Origin: Flaccisagitta enflata
Lineage: Eukaryota; Chaetognatha; Sagittoidea; Aphragmophora
Direction of reading: 5' to 3'
Assembly (NCBI GenBank): GCA_965153355.1
Contig: OZ231126.1
Location: 68,820,001 to 68,884,000, forward strand
Length of the DNA: 64,000 nucleotides
Shown: positions 9,801 through 21,578 of the stretch, piece after piece
Numbering within the stretch: position 1 is the stretch's first letter
Layout: each line of letters opens with the position of its first letter
Translations under genes and position numbers: made by a program
Notes under the pieces: model-generated
What the model was told of the DNA's origin: nothing
Databases searched by the model: none
What the model saw: only the letters and a program-made list of their open reading frames with translations

Positions 9801-10250
9801 GGAAATGTGGGTCAAAAAAACGACGTCATGGCTTATCCAACTTGTTAAATCTGACCTCGACAGGCTTATTTCTTGACAGATGATTTGGCGTTCGTTTGTC
9901 AGCTTATAGATCCTCTTTCTCTCGGCATGTAGGCAGCTCTACAGGAAAAGAGACGAGAGCGAGAGAGAGAGAGAAATGGAGAGAAAGAGAGAGAAATAGA
10001 GAGTGAAAGAGAGAGAGAGTTTATGGAAACGAGGATTAGAACTCTAACGGTGTGAAAAAAGGGTTAAGACTGTCTCAAAAAACCGTGTACCAGCTTAGTC
10101 ATAACAAGAACTAAAACATCCTTTTGCGTATCATGTCTATCCTCTCGTTTTGTCTGTCTGTTCTATCCATTTGTTGTCTTCTCTATCTTTGTCTCACTCT
10201 GTCACGGTCTCTGTCTGTGTGTCGCTAACTGTCTGTCTATCTATCCTTGT

Positions 10251-10440
<190 letters not shown>

Positions 10441-10635
10441 TCTTAAAGGTTATTTTTTCCACATGAATATGGAAATGAGTGGATTACACCCAATAAAAAA
10501 CGAAAAAGCAATAGAATTAATGAATCAGAATTTCACTAAATTTCTTTTTTCTTTTTTCGTTTCTCGGTCGTTGGTCGTGGGTTGTAGGCTGTTACTTAGC
10601 TCTCAAATTCGTTTTTGAGGCTGCCTTTCCTTAAA

Positions 10636-10820
10636 ACAAGGCCGGATACACGGCAAGACCATCGCGGACAGTTGGGCAGGGGCTGTAATGTAAAAACCGC
10701 TTGAAATTCAAAAACATTTGGGACGTACCAACCTACCGACTTACCGAACTACCGACCTATCGACCTACCGATCGACACAGCAAGGTGTAGACTGTAGAGT
10801 CGCGTGTCCGCGACTAAAAA
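10636..10820 (+). repeat. Family A element
   Basis: It starts ACAAGGCCGGATACACGGC, has a (CGAC)n-type core (CTACCGACC) and ends GTAGAGTCGCGTGTCCGCGACTAAAAAG. Confidence 0.8.
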
Positions 10821-10894
10821 GAGCCCATAACGTTCGCACCTCTGGTGCGCATAATTCCATTTCAACACAGTGCCAGCAAGCTGGCTTAGAATTA

Positions 10895-11100
10895 GCTACA
10901 GACCGACGGATGGACGGTCAGACGAACGCGAACCGAGCGATCGACACAAGCAGCAGGCTAGGCCTTCTTCATTTAGAAATTTCACGAAACGAAAAGGGGT
11001 TGTCCGCGTCTAAAAACGGTATGAACGCCGAAAAAAGCAAAGGGTTACCGACAGACGGACATAGCGGGTTTTAGAGTCGCGTGCACGATACTTAAAAAAG
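10895..11100 (+). repeat. Family A element, diverged
   Basis: A GACCGACGGATGGACGG core is followed by GACAGACGGACATAGCGGG and TTTTAGAGTCGCGTGCACG. The 5' end is not clear. Confidence 0.55.
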
Positions 11101-11129
11101 CAAAACTTTGAGCTGATTCAATGCCAGTA

Positions 11130-11305
11130 CAGTGGAACCCCGCAATAACAGCCTCGCTTTTAAAGGTTCCCCATCAATAAAGGTTAACATTTTGAGGTTC
11201 CAAATGGTAGTTTTTAATGTGATTTCACCTCTCTTTAAAGGTTATCCTGAGATAAAGGTGAAAAATCTTCAGTCCTTCTGGGACCGATGAGGCGGGGTCC
11301 CACTG
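11130..11305. mobile_element. 176-bp pogo/Tigger-like MITE
   Basis: The ends CAGTGGAACCCCGC and GCGGGGTCCCACTG are perfect apart from one base and are flanked by TA on both sides. CAGTNGAACCCCG ends with TA duplications are typical of pogo-type elements. Related ends occur at 23768, 32415, 58899 and 61189. Confidence 0.8.
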
Positions 11306-11868
11306 TAATTTGATCGGGAAAAGTCTTGAAGTCACTATTGAGTCGTAACGCAGATCAAAAGTGGGACGACAGACAGAATGACAATGTTACGGATTTATGA
11401 TTTGCTTTAAGATGCACCCACGCACCTCGGTAACCGGTCTAGTCTACACCTTGTATCTTTTGGGCTTTCACAGGGGTTGCCTCATCAGGCAGATAACCAG
11501 GAGTATTTTTTAAAATTATTTATCCGTATCAATCATATCTGCGGGAGGTGACGCAACATACAAAACGATGTAATTACCTCTGAAATACGCAAGAGTTCAC
11601 CTCATTTCTCTTTATGTGCAATAAGTGAAAATTCAATTCAAAAGGGAACTAAATAAGAAATTGACTGTATTCTGAAATATGCCACAGCAATATAATATCA
11701 ATCCTAAAACTGCAAATGAGAGTCTTACGTTGACCTCATATGTTAATCATCCATTGTTGCCAATTTCTTGCCTCTTACTTTTTCTTCGCCCCACTGTTTT
11801 ACTGTTCATCAGTCCATTCCTTCCTGCAATCTCTCTCACCTCTCTGTCTCTGTCTCTCTCTCTGTCTC

Positions 11869-12060
<192 letters not shown>

Positions 12061-12105
12061 CCTTGTAAGAAGTTCTTACACCTTTCTTTTCCTCCTCATT
12101 TCCAC

Positions 12106-12120
12106 AGTCGTCGTCGTCGA

Positions 12121-12172
<52 letters not shown>
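12106..12172. repeat. (GTC)n trinucleotide tract
   Basis: GTC/CGT repeats with two interruptions near 12118-12126. The poly-Asp, poly-Val and poly-Arg frames are artefacts. Confidence 0.95.
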
Positions 12173-12173
<1 letters not shown>

Positions 12174-12558
12174 TCCATCCCTTGCGGGGACCTTAGTTTT
12201 GTTGTTTTGTGTTTGGATATTTTCGGGAAATCCAAAATAAATTCCCTTTGCTTTGCAGATTTAATTTGTTAGCCGCGTTTTGCTTTTGGGCTTCTTCGAG
12301 ATATCCTGTGAGAAGGGAGAAAAGAAGACTTTCAAAAGATTTTCCTTTTTTTTTCGTCTTAACTTTTTTGACTTAGTTTTAACAGAAAGCCTTTGTACAA
12401 AAGTAACTTGTTCTGTTTCTCCAATTAAACCCATTTCCATCTCCTGTATGTCGACTTTTAACAGTTAGGGGATGTTTCTAGTGATAGCCTGAAACGCGTT
12501 TTGCTCGTATTCCAAGATTAACGCGTTTTAGGCAGTAGGGCCATTGAAAAAAAAAATT

Positions 12559-12632
12559 CCGAGGATTGCAGGGTTCGATCTCACAATTTTAGAACCCAGA
12601 TTGCGCTTGCTACATGTACGCCACCGGCGGGA
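12559..12632 (-). ncRNA. tRNA-like segment in left arm of the MITE
   Basis: Read on the minus strand, GGTGGCGTACATGTAGCAAG offers an A-box-like stretch (TAGCAAGCGCAA). GATCGAACCC at 12581-12590 is a good B box, and a run of T follows (plus strand A at 12547-12556). It lacks proper acceptor pairing, so it is a tRNA relic or tRNA-derived SINE head rather than a working tRNA. Confidence 0.35.
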
Positions 12633-12777
12633 TAGATCACTTCGATGTGAATGCCCTTTGATATAAAGCGATCTTTGGAAAAAGGTACTCTTGCACAGAT
12701 CTTGAACTACGTTTGGGCAATAATTTGCCGATCACTTTTAAAATAAGACTAATCCCATCAACCAAGACTATGTTGAG

Positions 12778-12850
12778 CTTCGTGGCGCAAAGATAAGTCA
12801 TTCACCTCTGCTGCTTTAGATCGGTGGTTCGGTCCTTGATGGGTCTGAGA
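12778..12850 (+). ncRNA. tRNA-like segment in right arm of the MITE
   Basis: TTCGTGGCGCAAAGATAAG is A-box-like, GGTTCGGTCC at 12826-12835 is B-box-like, and CTTTTTTTC follows at 12851-12859. It is the mirror counterpart of the left-arm segment but strongly diverged, as expected for an old foldback. Pol III activity is inference only. Confidence 0.3.
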
Positions 12851-13129
12851 CTTTTTTTCAATGGTCTCACTCCTTAAAACGCGTTTGTCTTAAAACGCGA
12901 TCAGAACGCGTTTCACGCTTTCACTAGAAACACCCCCTTAATACCAAAGTTAATGCCAAAGTTAATGCCAAAGTTCAATTCAAAATTAAATGCTTTTATC
13001 AATTGATTTGACAAGATTTTCAAGATCATAGATCAATAAGTTCAGCCGTTGTCGCGAGTGATAATATCTGGAAATTCCCAAAATAAAACGCAAGCATATC
13101 TTTTTTTTGTCGCACAAACACACATACAC

Positions 13130-13353
<224 letters not shown>

Positions 13354-13385
13354 GTTTCCCGCCTCATCCCCTTACCCCTTTCGAC

Positions 13386-13590
13386 TGGGTAGCCTCAAAT
13401 GAACCCTTTTCCCCCCGTATCCCCCTCCTTTTCAATAGGGTCGTCCCTAATGAACCCCCTCCCCCTTTGCCCCCCATATGCCCCTCCTTTTAAATAGGGT
13501 CGTCCCAAATGAACCCCTTCCCCCTTTGCCCCCCGTATGCCCCTCCTTTTCAATAGGGTCGTCCCAAATGAACCCCTTCTCCCTCAAGGT
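13386..13590 (+). repeat. 59-bp tandem repeat, block 1
   Basis: About four units beginning GGGTCGTCCCAAATGAACCC and containing CCCCCGTATGCCCCTCCTTT. GGGT starts at 13386, 13438, 13497 and 13556. Confidence 0.85.
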
Positions 13591-13599
13591 ATTTCGTCG

Positions 13600-14940
13600 G
13601 CGTTCTTATTGCGTTTTTGTCCCAAATAGGGGAACGACGTCTCAAAACTTCTAGTATGCAACAGTTTCAGAACGACCAAAAAACTATTTATGCATACAAC
13701 AATGTCCTTTAGTGGCAGTAATATGGGGTTTCAAAACGCAGGCATACTTGCCGTGTTAGAACGCCTTTTTTGGGGGTATCAAAACTGCATAAAAAGGGCT
13801 TTTGAGAACATGTCTAATATATCATTTTTTTCTCACCTCAAGCCAGCTAGTTTTTACCATTTTGGAACTGGGGAATGAAATTATGAAATATGAAATAGCC
13901 GTTTCTTAGCTTCAATTTCTTGCAGTTCCAAAACATTTTTTTGCAGTTTCAAAACTTCATTTTTTTGCAGTTTCAAAACTTCAATTTTTTGCAGTTTCAA
14001 AACTGTAAAAAATAAGCTTTTTGGCACAAACACACAAAGAGATTATCACAACTGCAATTTCATTTAAGTATGTGCATTTTTGCGCTTTTGACTCAGGCAT
14101 AATGAATGAACCGATGGAGGACAGACAGACTAAGCCTCTTTCAGAGTTTTGAGGTTGGGATCTGGGTCTCTTGGGTGGGATTGGGACCTCGAGGTTAAGA
14201 TTTGGGCTTCAAGGCGGGGATCTGGGCCTCCAGGCAAGGAGTTGGCCTTCAGGCTAGAATTTGGGCCTCAAGACTGTGATTTGGGTGGGGGGGGGGTACA
14301 AAGGTGAAGAAGGAGGAGAAGAATGAGAAAATTCCCGATATGTGTGAAAGCATAGGTCATCAACCCCTTTGGAGCTGCTGCCCAAAAGGATGTCTTTCAG
14401 TTTCAGTGTTATGGAAAACCTCGAGTGGTGTGCTTATTAGCCAGTCAGTGAGGGCTAACGGGGCCCTCTTCCATTTATTTCAGTTTGGGTAAAATCAGCT
14501 AGCATATAATCATATTTCAATCTTTAAACGCATTTTTCCTTAGTTTCAATACTTCAATTTTTTGCGTTTTCAAAACGGTAAAAAAGGTAATAAGATAACA
14601 AAGATGAATAGATTTTTTCCCATGCTGGCCGTTACTTTAGCGCTTTTTTTAAGCGTTTTGAAACGCAAAAATCTCATGGTTTTAAAACTTTAGAATTGCA
14701 AAGTTTTGATACGTCAACTATCCCTCAATATTCGTTTCAAAAGTTGCGCATACTTGTGGTTTTGAAACGACAATATAAGATCGTTTTAAAACTGCATAAG
14801 AACGCCCGTTTCAAGACGGCCTTTTCCAGCATTTTTGTGACATAAATTCATAATTTTTGTCACAATAATCCATTTTTTTGCATTTTTGAAACGATTTTTG
14901 GCGGTTTAATACGCTCTAGTAGAACGCCACGGAATATCTC
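13600..14940. repeat. AT-rich repeat between two 59-bp blocks
   Basis: Recurring TTTTTTGCAGTTTCAAAACT and AAACG/CGTTT phrases in both orientations suggest an old foldback. It is interrupted at 14135-14395 by a Family B copy. No coding signal is seen. Confidence 0.45.
14135..14395 (+). repeat. Family B element
   Basis: Units such as GATTTGGGCTTCAAGGCGGG are followed by AAATTCCCGATATGTGTGAAAG and CAACCCCTTTGGAGCTGCTG. The hairpin is degraded. Confidence 0.65.
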
Positions 14941-14944
14941 TCTC

Positions 14945-15170
14945 CCTCCCCCCCCGTATGCCCCTCCTTTTAAATAGGGTCGTCCCAAATGAACCCCTTC
15001 CCCCTTTGCCACCCGTATGCCCCTACTTTTCAATAGGGTCGTCCCAAATGAACCCCTTCCCCCTCCCCCCGTATCCCCCTCCTTTTCAATAGGGTCATCC
15101 CAAATGAACCCCTTCCCCCTTGCCCCCCGTATGCCCCTCCTTTTCAATAGGGTCGTCCCAAATGAGGATG
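14945..15170 (+). repeat. 59-bp tandem repeat, block 2
   Basis: Units start at 14977, 15036, 15092 and 15150 with the same phrases and the same orientation as block 1, 1.4 kb upstream. Confidence 0.85.
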
Positions 15171-15448
15171 AATGGGACAGGCCAAAGTGATTTTCCGCGG
15201 AAACCCTCTTTCCAGTTCCACTTCAAAACTAAGCAAAAAAAAAAAAAAAAAAAAAAAGGACTGTGTTTATTTTGTAAATTTTGGAGAACAAGATCCAACT
15301 CTTTTTTCGAGACCAAAAGGAAACTCTCTATCTCGTTTTTTAACGCGCACGCGCCAGTTTAACAAGTCGCTTTGTTGGCGAGTTGGTCTTTCCGTCGATC
15401 CTCTGGTCCTATCTGTCACACTTTGCTCTGTGTATGTGTGTGTGTGTA

Positions 15449-15636
<188 letters not shown>

Positions 15637-15825
15637 CCTGCGTGCCTGCGTGCCTGCGTGTGTTCGTGTGTTTGAGAACGAGTGCGACTGGGGCAAGGAG
15701 ATCGTGTTTCTGGCCTTGTTTAGAAAGAAGGCAGCTGGCGGTGAACATTACAAATTTATCCAGTTTAGGGGTTCTGGGTAATTCAACAGGCCCCTGGGCA
15801 AATAAGTTGAGGAATCGTTTCATTC

Positions 15826-16125
15826 ATTAATAAATTCATTCATTCATTAATTCATTCATTCATTCATTCATTCATTCATTCATTCATTCATTCATTCATT
15901 CGTTCAGCCGTTCATTAATTCATTGACTCATTCACTCATTCGTTCATTCATTCATTAATTCATTCACTCATTCACTCATTCACTCATTCGTTCATTCATT
16001 CATTCATTCATTCATTCATTCATTCATTCATTCATTTATTCATTCATTCATTCATTCATTCATTCATTTATTCGTTCAGTCATTCATTTATTCATTCATT
16101 CATTCATTCATTCATTCATTCACGC
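15826..16125. repeat. (ATTC)n microsatellite
   Basis: A TTCA tetranucleotide array with scattered substitutions. It directly precedes a Family A element. Confidence 0.95.
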
Positions 16126-16137
16126 CCTTTTACATTT

Positions 16138-16330
16138 CTAGTTGCGGACACGCAACCCTTTGCTCATCCGTTGGTTCGTCGGTCTGCAATGATCAAGTCG
16201 AAAAGTGGGAAAATAAGCCTTTTCAATGCTTTCTGTGTATGTTTGTGAGTGTTGATGGGGTTAGGTTGTGAATGGGGGTTGAATGCCCCTGCCCACCCGT
16301 CCGCAACGATATTGTGACCCCGCGTCACTT
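16138..16330 (-). repeat. Family A element, GTTGCGGACACGC subfamily
   Basis: TAGTTGCGGACACGCAACCC, then TCAAGTCGAAAAGTGGGAAA, then GCCCACCCGTCCGCAACG. Confidence 0.8.
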
Positions 16331-16380
16331 GTTATGATCTAAATCATCGTTTGTCCTGAATTTTTTATCGCCTTTTGCCG

Positions 16381-16610
16381 TTTTTAGTCGTGTGCTACGC
16401 GAGTCTACACCCCGCTATGTCGGTTGGTTGGTCGGTCGGTCGGTTGGTCGGTCGGTTGGTTGGTCGGTCCGTCAGTCCCTCTTTTACTTTTTTTGGTGTT
16501 TTTGAGGTTTTTGAGCATACAGCTCCTGCCCAGATGCCCTAGTGACCTTCTCCAGCACTGCTCCTGCCCACCCGCACGCGACTAGGTTAGCCGTGTATCC
16601 GGCCTTGTTT
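16381..16610 (-). repeat. Family A element, full length
   Basis: TTTTTAGTCGTGTGCTACGC opens the element. A (GGTC)n core follows, and it ends GTGTATCCGGCCTTGTT. Confidence 0.85.
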
Positions 16611-16835
16611 CTATCCATTGTAGATAATGAACTACTTTGGCCACTGGATTTCGGAAGACAGAATTATTTTTTTTACAATTTTTTCCAGGCAGGTGGAGGG
16701 CTGGAAGCGTGGGGAAAAAACAAATTCAATGTGTCACGTGCGACCACGCACATCGATTTGGAGCTAGCCTTGTTTGCCATGCCTTTTCATGGGCTCTTTG
16801 ATCCCCCATTTTGTAAAACGTCCGCCTTCAATCAA

Positions 16836-17110
16836 TCATTCATTCATTCATTCGTTCATTCATTCATTCATTCATTCATTCATTCATTCATTCATTCATT
16901 CATTCATTCATTCATTCATATATTCATTCATTCATTCATTCATTCATTCATTCATTCATTCATTCATTCATTCATTCATTGATTCATTCATTCAATCATT
17001 CATTCATTTATTCATTCATTTATTCATTCATTCATTCATTCATTCATTCATTTATTCATTCATTCATTCATTCATTCATTCATTCATTCATTCATTCATC
17101 CATTCATTCA
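16836..17110. repeat. (ATTC)n microsatellite
   Basis: A long TTCA array giving the Ser-Phe-Ile-His frames. Confidence 0.95.
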
Positions 17111-17114
17111 TCTA

Positions 17115-18295
17115 ATCATTCTTTCGTTCGTTCAACCATTCATTAATCAATTGATTAATTGATTCGTTCATTCATTCACTCATTCTTTCGGTTAGGCAGG
17201 GGTGATGATGCAAAAATACTACGTAGGGTCCAAAGAATTGACCAATCGGCGAATCGACCTCTGCACCCTCATAAACAGTGCAGTGGCTTATAACCACTGT
17301 AATAACGCGAAAGAAAGTTAAAAGAAATTAATGAAAATCATCATCGTGATCAAAAGAATATCTGCACAATTAGAATTAGTTCAAATTTAAAAAATGTGAC
17401 AAAAATTGTTTTTTATCTGGAAAGTAGGATAAATTTTTCATTGGATACAGAAACTTTTATCCCACTGTATTACTAAACAAAAATGATGTATGCCTTTTAC
17501 GCTTTTCTCGCTTTTGAAATATTGACCAATTCTCATCTTGCAGATAAACTTTTAATCAAGAAAGTAGGTCTAGATACCAATACTATCGCCGATAGTATCG
17601 GAAACAGATCCATGTGTTCGATAATTCCAATAATGAAGCGATTACCATACAAAGGCGCTTTTTTTTTCTGGTGTTCAGACATCTGCACATCAACGTCATA
17701 AACAAGGCCAATATAACGCCAAGTTTGATTGACATGACATGTCATTATTATCATTAGGTCCATTCTTGATTATGCGTTGTCTTCTCGCCTTCATCTGACT
17801 GATATGTCATAAATGTCCGACCTGACTTATTTTCCATCGCTGTCAATGTTCCTCGGTCCAGATGTGTCACGTTGCCTACTTTTGCTCCGACTCTTTTACG
17901 CTGATCACTATTCTTAAAGCCCCCGTGGCAGTAACTGCTGTAATTGTAAATAGCTGTTTGTTTATATCATGGACTCTATGAGTCCATCAATTGCTCCATC
18001 CGTCCATGTATTTATTGGCCCGTCCGTCGGTCTGTCCGTATCACTTTGCTTTGTCGGGATTTTTTGGATAGGGGCCAAAAGAGGTTCAAACGTTTGATTT
18101 TGAAGTTTAAAAAGCTGCCTAACAACAGATTCACAAGAAGAAGCAAACACTAACTTATTCTTACAGAATAATCATTTATCGCGCATATCATACAGCCTGA
18201 TCCATCTCGACAGTAACATTTCATGACAGCGTTGCTCAAAAAGTAAAAGAGATAAAGTAATTGCTTGGCATTTTATGACAAACTTTTTCCCAGAC
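17115..18295. other. unassigned stretch between repeats
   Basis: Nothing certain. A TTGCAG acceptor-like site at 17540 opens about 50 codons on the plus strand (KLLIKKVGLDTNTIADS...), and the opposite strand is also open, so neither can be preferred. CGTCCGTCGGTCTGTCCG at 18020 is a Family A core relic. Confidence 0.25.
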
Positions 18296-18815
18296 TTTTT
18301 GGGCAGCGGCCCCGAGGGGGTTGATGACCTATGCTTTCACACATATGGGGAATTTTCTCCTTCTCCTTCTCCTTCTTCTCCATGCCCCCCCCCCCCCGAC
18401 TCAAGTCCTAGCTTTGAAGTCCAAATCCCAGTCTTGAGGCCCAAATCCCATTCTTGAGGCCAAAATCCCATCCACGGGGCCAAAGTACCAGCCTCGTTGC
18501 CCAAATCCCAGCATCAAGGCCCAAATTGCATCCTTGAGGCCCAAAATCCCGTAGTTGAGGCCCAAATCCCAGCCTCAGGGCCCAAATCTCAGCCTCTAGA
18601 TCCAAATCTGGGTCCCAGCCGTAAGGTCTAAATCCCAACCCAAAGGCCCAAATCCCAATCGCTAGAAGGAGAAGGAGAAAATTCCCCATATGTGTGAAAG
18701 CATAGGTCATCGACCCCTTTGGGGCCGCTGCCCTGCTCCGCCCCTCAACTTTAATAACAATCGACTCAGGCAGGGCATGGGTACCGCTGACCATCTTACG
18801 CTTTTGCGACTATTA
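18296..18815 (-). repeat. Family B element, full length
   Basis: The hairpin GGGCAGCGGCCCCGAGGGGG at the left is followed by about fourteen 20-bp units, an inverted hairpin near 18700, and the terminus GGTACCGCTGACCATCTTAC...GCGACTATT. Confidence 0.8.
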
Positions 18816-19359
18816 CACATGATAGACTTTTTAGCAAATTATGCAAAAAACGATCTTTTTTTTTTCTTTTTGTATAACAGTAACCAATTTCAATTTTTTC
18901 TAATTCATTCCATAAACTACAGTAAAATATTTCATATTTAAAACCTATCAGAATTAGATTACCTCTTCAACTTTTTGAGCGATGCTGTCATAAAATGTGA
19001 CAGTCGAGATGGATCATACTGTATCATCATGTATCATCATGTATATCATGTCATATCATATCATGCATATCATGATCATTCTTCGCGCATACCTAAACTG
19101 TGAGCGGTGATATATCTATCATAATCTATGCCCATGGCTCACAGCCCCATAGCGTTGGACCCCCCCCCCTCCCTTCCTCGACTTATCTTAACTATGTTTC
19201 CCTCTTCTTCCGTTCATTGCAGTATTAAGTGAGTGTCATGACAATAAATAGTAAATGATGTGTTTGATGTTTACATACGCTTAAGGGGAGGGACTTGAAA
19301 AAACAAGACTGTATGGACGAATCAGCAAATTTATCGAAAAAGAAAATAAAGCTGACTCA

Positions 19360-19600
19360 GGGGGCGTTTCTAGTCAGAGACAATCTGTTTTTAACGGGCC
19401 AATCGCTACGTTCATTCGCTCGCATCGCTCACTTCGCTCACTCGCTTCACAGTGTTTCGCTTCACTCTGCTTTCTTTGCTTGCTTGCTCTGTTGACGGGC
19501 TCACTCACTCACTTTGCTCACTCCCTCATGGGCCAGCTGAAATTTGTAAGTATGTGTTCACGCTGTGATCGCCTTTCACAGGAAGAAACGCGTTTTTGAT
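19360..19600 (+). mobile_element. Family C (Tourist-like) element
   Basis: GGGGGCGTTTCTAGTCAGAG starts the copy. Iterated GCTCACTTCGCTCACTCGCT follows, and CACAGGAAGAAACGCGTTTT stands at the other side. The right terminus is degraded. Confidence 0.6.
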
Positions 19601-19730
19601 CGTCAGTACAAACATGCCTTCTCTCTTCTCGTACGCCTACGCCTATTTCCTACACCGTGGCTTCCCCCTCTCTCTTTGAGTCATGTCTCAAGGACAACGA
19701 GTAAAAAGAACAAAGGGAGAAAATTGTTAT

Positions 19731-19878
<148 letters not shown>

Positions 19879-20053
19879 CTTTCATTCTACTTTTCCACTA
19901 CTCTCCTCGTCTTCTGTCCTTCTTCTTCTGTTTTTTTTTTCATAATGGCACTTTCCTCCTGCTTTCATAATCAATTTTTATTGTTGCACTGCCGTCGTTA
20001 AGAACGTGTTGTAACGAGTTTCTGCGTCGCATGTGGGCGGCTGCATTGTGTAT

Positions 20054-20490
20054 TTTCCTCGACTTAAAAACAGACACGATAGCACACTCCCGCACCCAAC
20101 TAATCAACCGACTAACCGACTAAAGCACCCTTCTCCTGCCAACATCCGATGGTAGCACACTCCCACACCCACAAATGGACCCCTCTCCTACCAACACCCG
20201 ACAATAGCACACTCCCTCACCTACTGACACACCCTCCTGCCATCAGCACCCGACAGTAGCTCACTTCAACAAATATACCCCTCTCCTACCAACATCCGAT
20301 GATAACACACAACATCCCCATCCGACGCACCCTGCTCCCACCAACACCCAACGATAGCACATTTTCTCACCAACTGACGCACCCACCTCCGACGGGCACC
20401 TGACGATAGCACACCCACTCACCAACACCCGACTATAGCCAACTCCGTCAATAACTAACTAACCCCTCTCCTACCAACACACGATGATTT
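20054..20490. repeat. irregular minisatellite, roughly 60-bp units
   Basis: ATAGCACACTCCC and CTCTCCTACCAACACCCGA recur about seven times with variable spacing. Confidence 0.65.
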
Positions 20491-20699
20491 CGCCAAATGT
20501 GTGGGCACATATTCATAGCCTCTCCTTACATTACATTATAAGTGAAGTGGAAAGATTAAAGCTAGTGGCACATTGAATTCCTGTTGGAGCCCAGAAACAA
20601 CAGTAACAAACCCCCGTCCCTCCCTCCCCGACGCAGAAGACCCGTATTGCGTTATTCTTTGATAACAATTAAAATAGCAGCTCGAAGGCACTAAATGGG

Positions 20700-21010
20700 A
20701 GCCGGTTTGTGGTCCCAAAGGGGACAATGTCAGGAAAAACTCTCTTTCTGTCCATCAAAATTTTTAGTTTTAAAGACCAGGGTTTAAAGGCAGGGACTGA
20801 GAAATCAATCTCTGAGTCTGCGTTTAGTAGGTCAGCATCTGGGACTGTGAAGCCTGAATCAAGATCCTACAGGCCGGGATCTGGATCCAAGAGATAGGGT
20901 TCTGGGTATTAAAGGCCGGGATCTTAGCATGCCTAGGAGGCTAGGATCAGGGTCTTAAAGAGAGTATGAACCTCTGAGGCAGAAATCTGGATCTGGGAGG
21001 CCAGGATCTG
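20700..21010 (+). repeat. Family B-like array, diverged
   Basis: Units such as AGGCCGGGATCTGGATC and GAGGCTAGGATCAGGGTC recur at about 20-30 bp, preceded by GTGGTCCCAAAGGGGACAAT. Confidence 0.5.
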
Positions 21011-21113
21011 AGTCTTGCCATTGATCTCATGGGATTGATTCTTGGGATGGAACCCCATCCACCCCCCCCTTCCCCCTCCCCTCTCCCCCCCCTTTCCTCT
21101 GTTATACAGGACT

Positions 21114-21128
21114 TTGTTGTTGTTGTAG

Positions 21129-21226
<98 letters not shown>

Positions 21227-21235
21227 GCTGTTGTT
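21114..21235. repeat. (GTT)n microsatellite
   Basis: About 40 GTT units. Confidence 0.97.
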
Positions 21236-21578
21236 GCCCGAAAGGCGAATATTTACGATTCTTATTATTCAGCACTCTTGACCAATTCTCAATAATGCTG
21301 GAGTATGATCTCAGAATTACTAAGCATAAAATCCTTAAGCATTCCCTGATTAAGCTTGATTCGAATGCGATTGATCAGAGTCATTAACTCTTAGCATAAG
21401 GTCAGTCAGTGGAAAAATCGGGAAAATGACAAACGGATGGATGGAGAGACGGAAAGAAGGATGGATGGATGGATGGACGAATAGACGGAGGGACAGCCGG
21501 ATGGAACGACCGAGTGACACATAAATGTACAAACCCTCCAATAGAGATGCGACGACGTGATCAAAATGGATGCAACTA

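Larger units (their letters stand above)
12468..12937. mobile_element. 470-bp Tourist-like (PIF/Harbinger) foldback MITE
   Basis: The ends GGGGATGTTTCTAGTGA and TCACTAGAAACACCCCC are flanked by TTA on both sides (12465-12467, 12938-12940). Subterminal AAACGCGTTTT phrases are mirrored. G-rich ends with a TWA target duplication fit PIF/Harbinger MITEs. Each arm contains a tRNA-like segment followed by a T-run. Confidence 0.75.

Noticed and set aside
12559-12850. Functional tRNA genes
   Set aside because: Box-like motifs exist but acceptor and anticodon stems do not pair properly. They are kept only as tRNA-like relics.
13386-15170. LTR retrotransposon suggested by direct repeats at both sides
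   Set aside because: The flanking blocks are short tandem arrays without TG...CA ends, primer site or any gag/pol coding.
17483-17763. Possible exon after TTCTCATCTTGCAG (plus) or a 76-codon frame on minus
   Set aside because: Both strands are open over the same interval, with no recognisable domain and no matching partner splice site.
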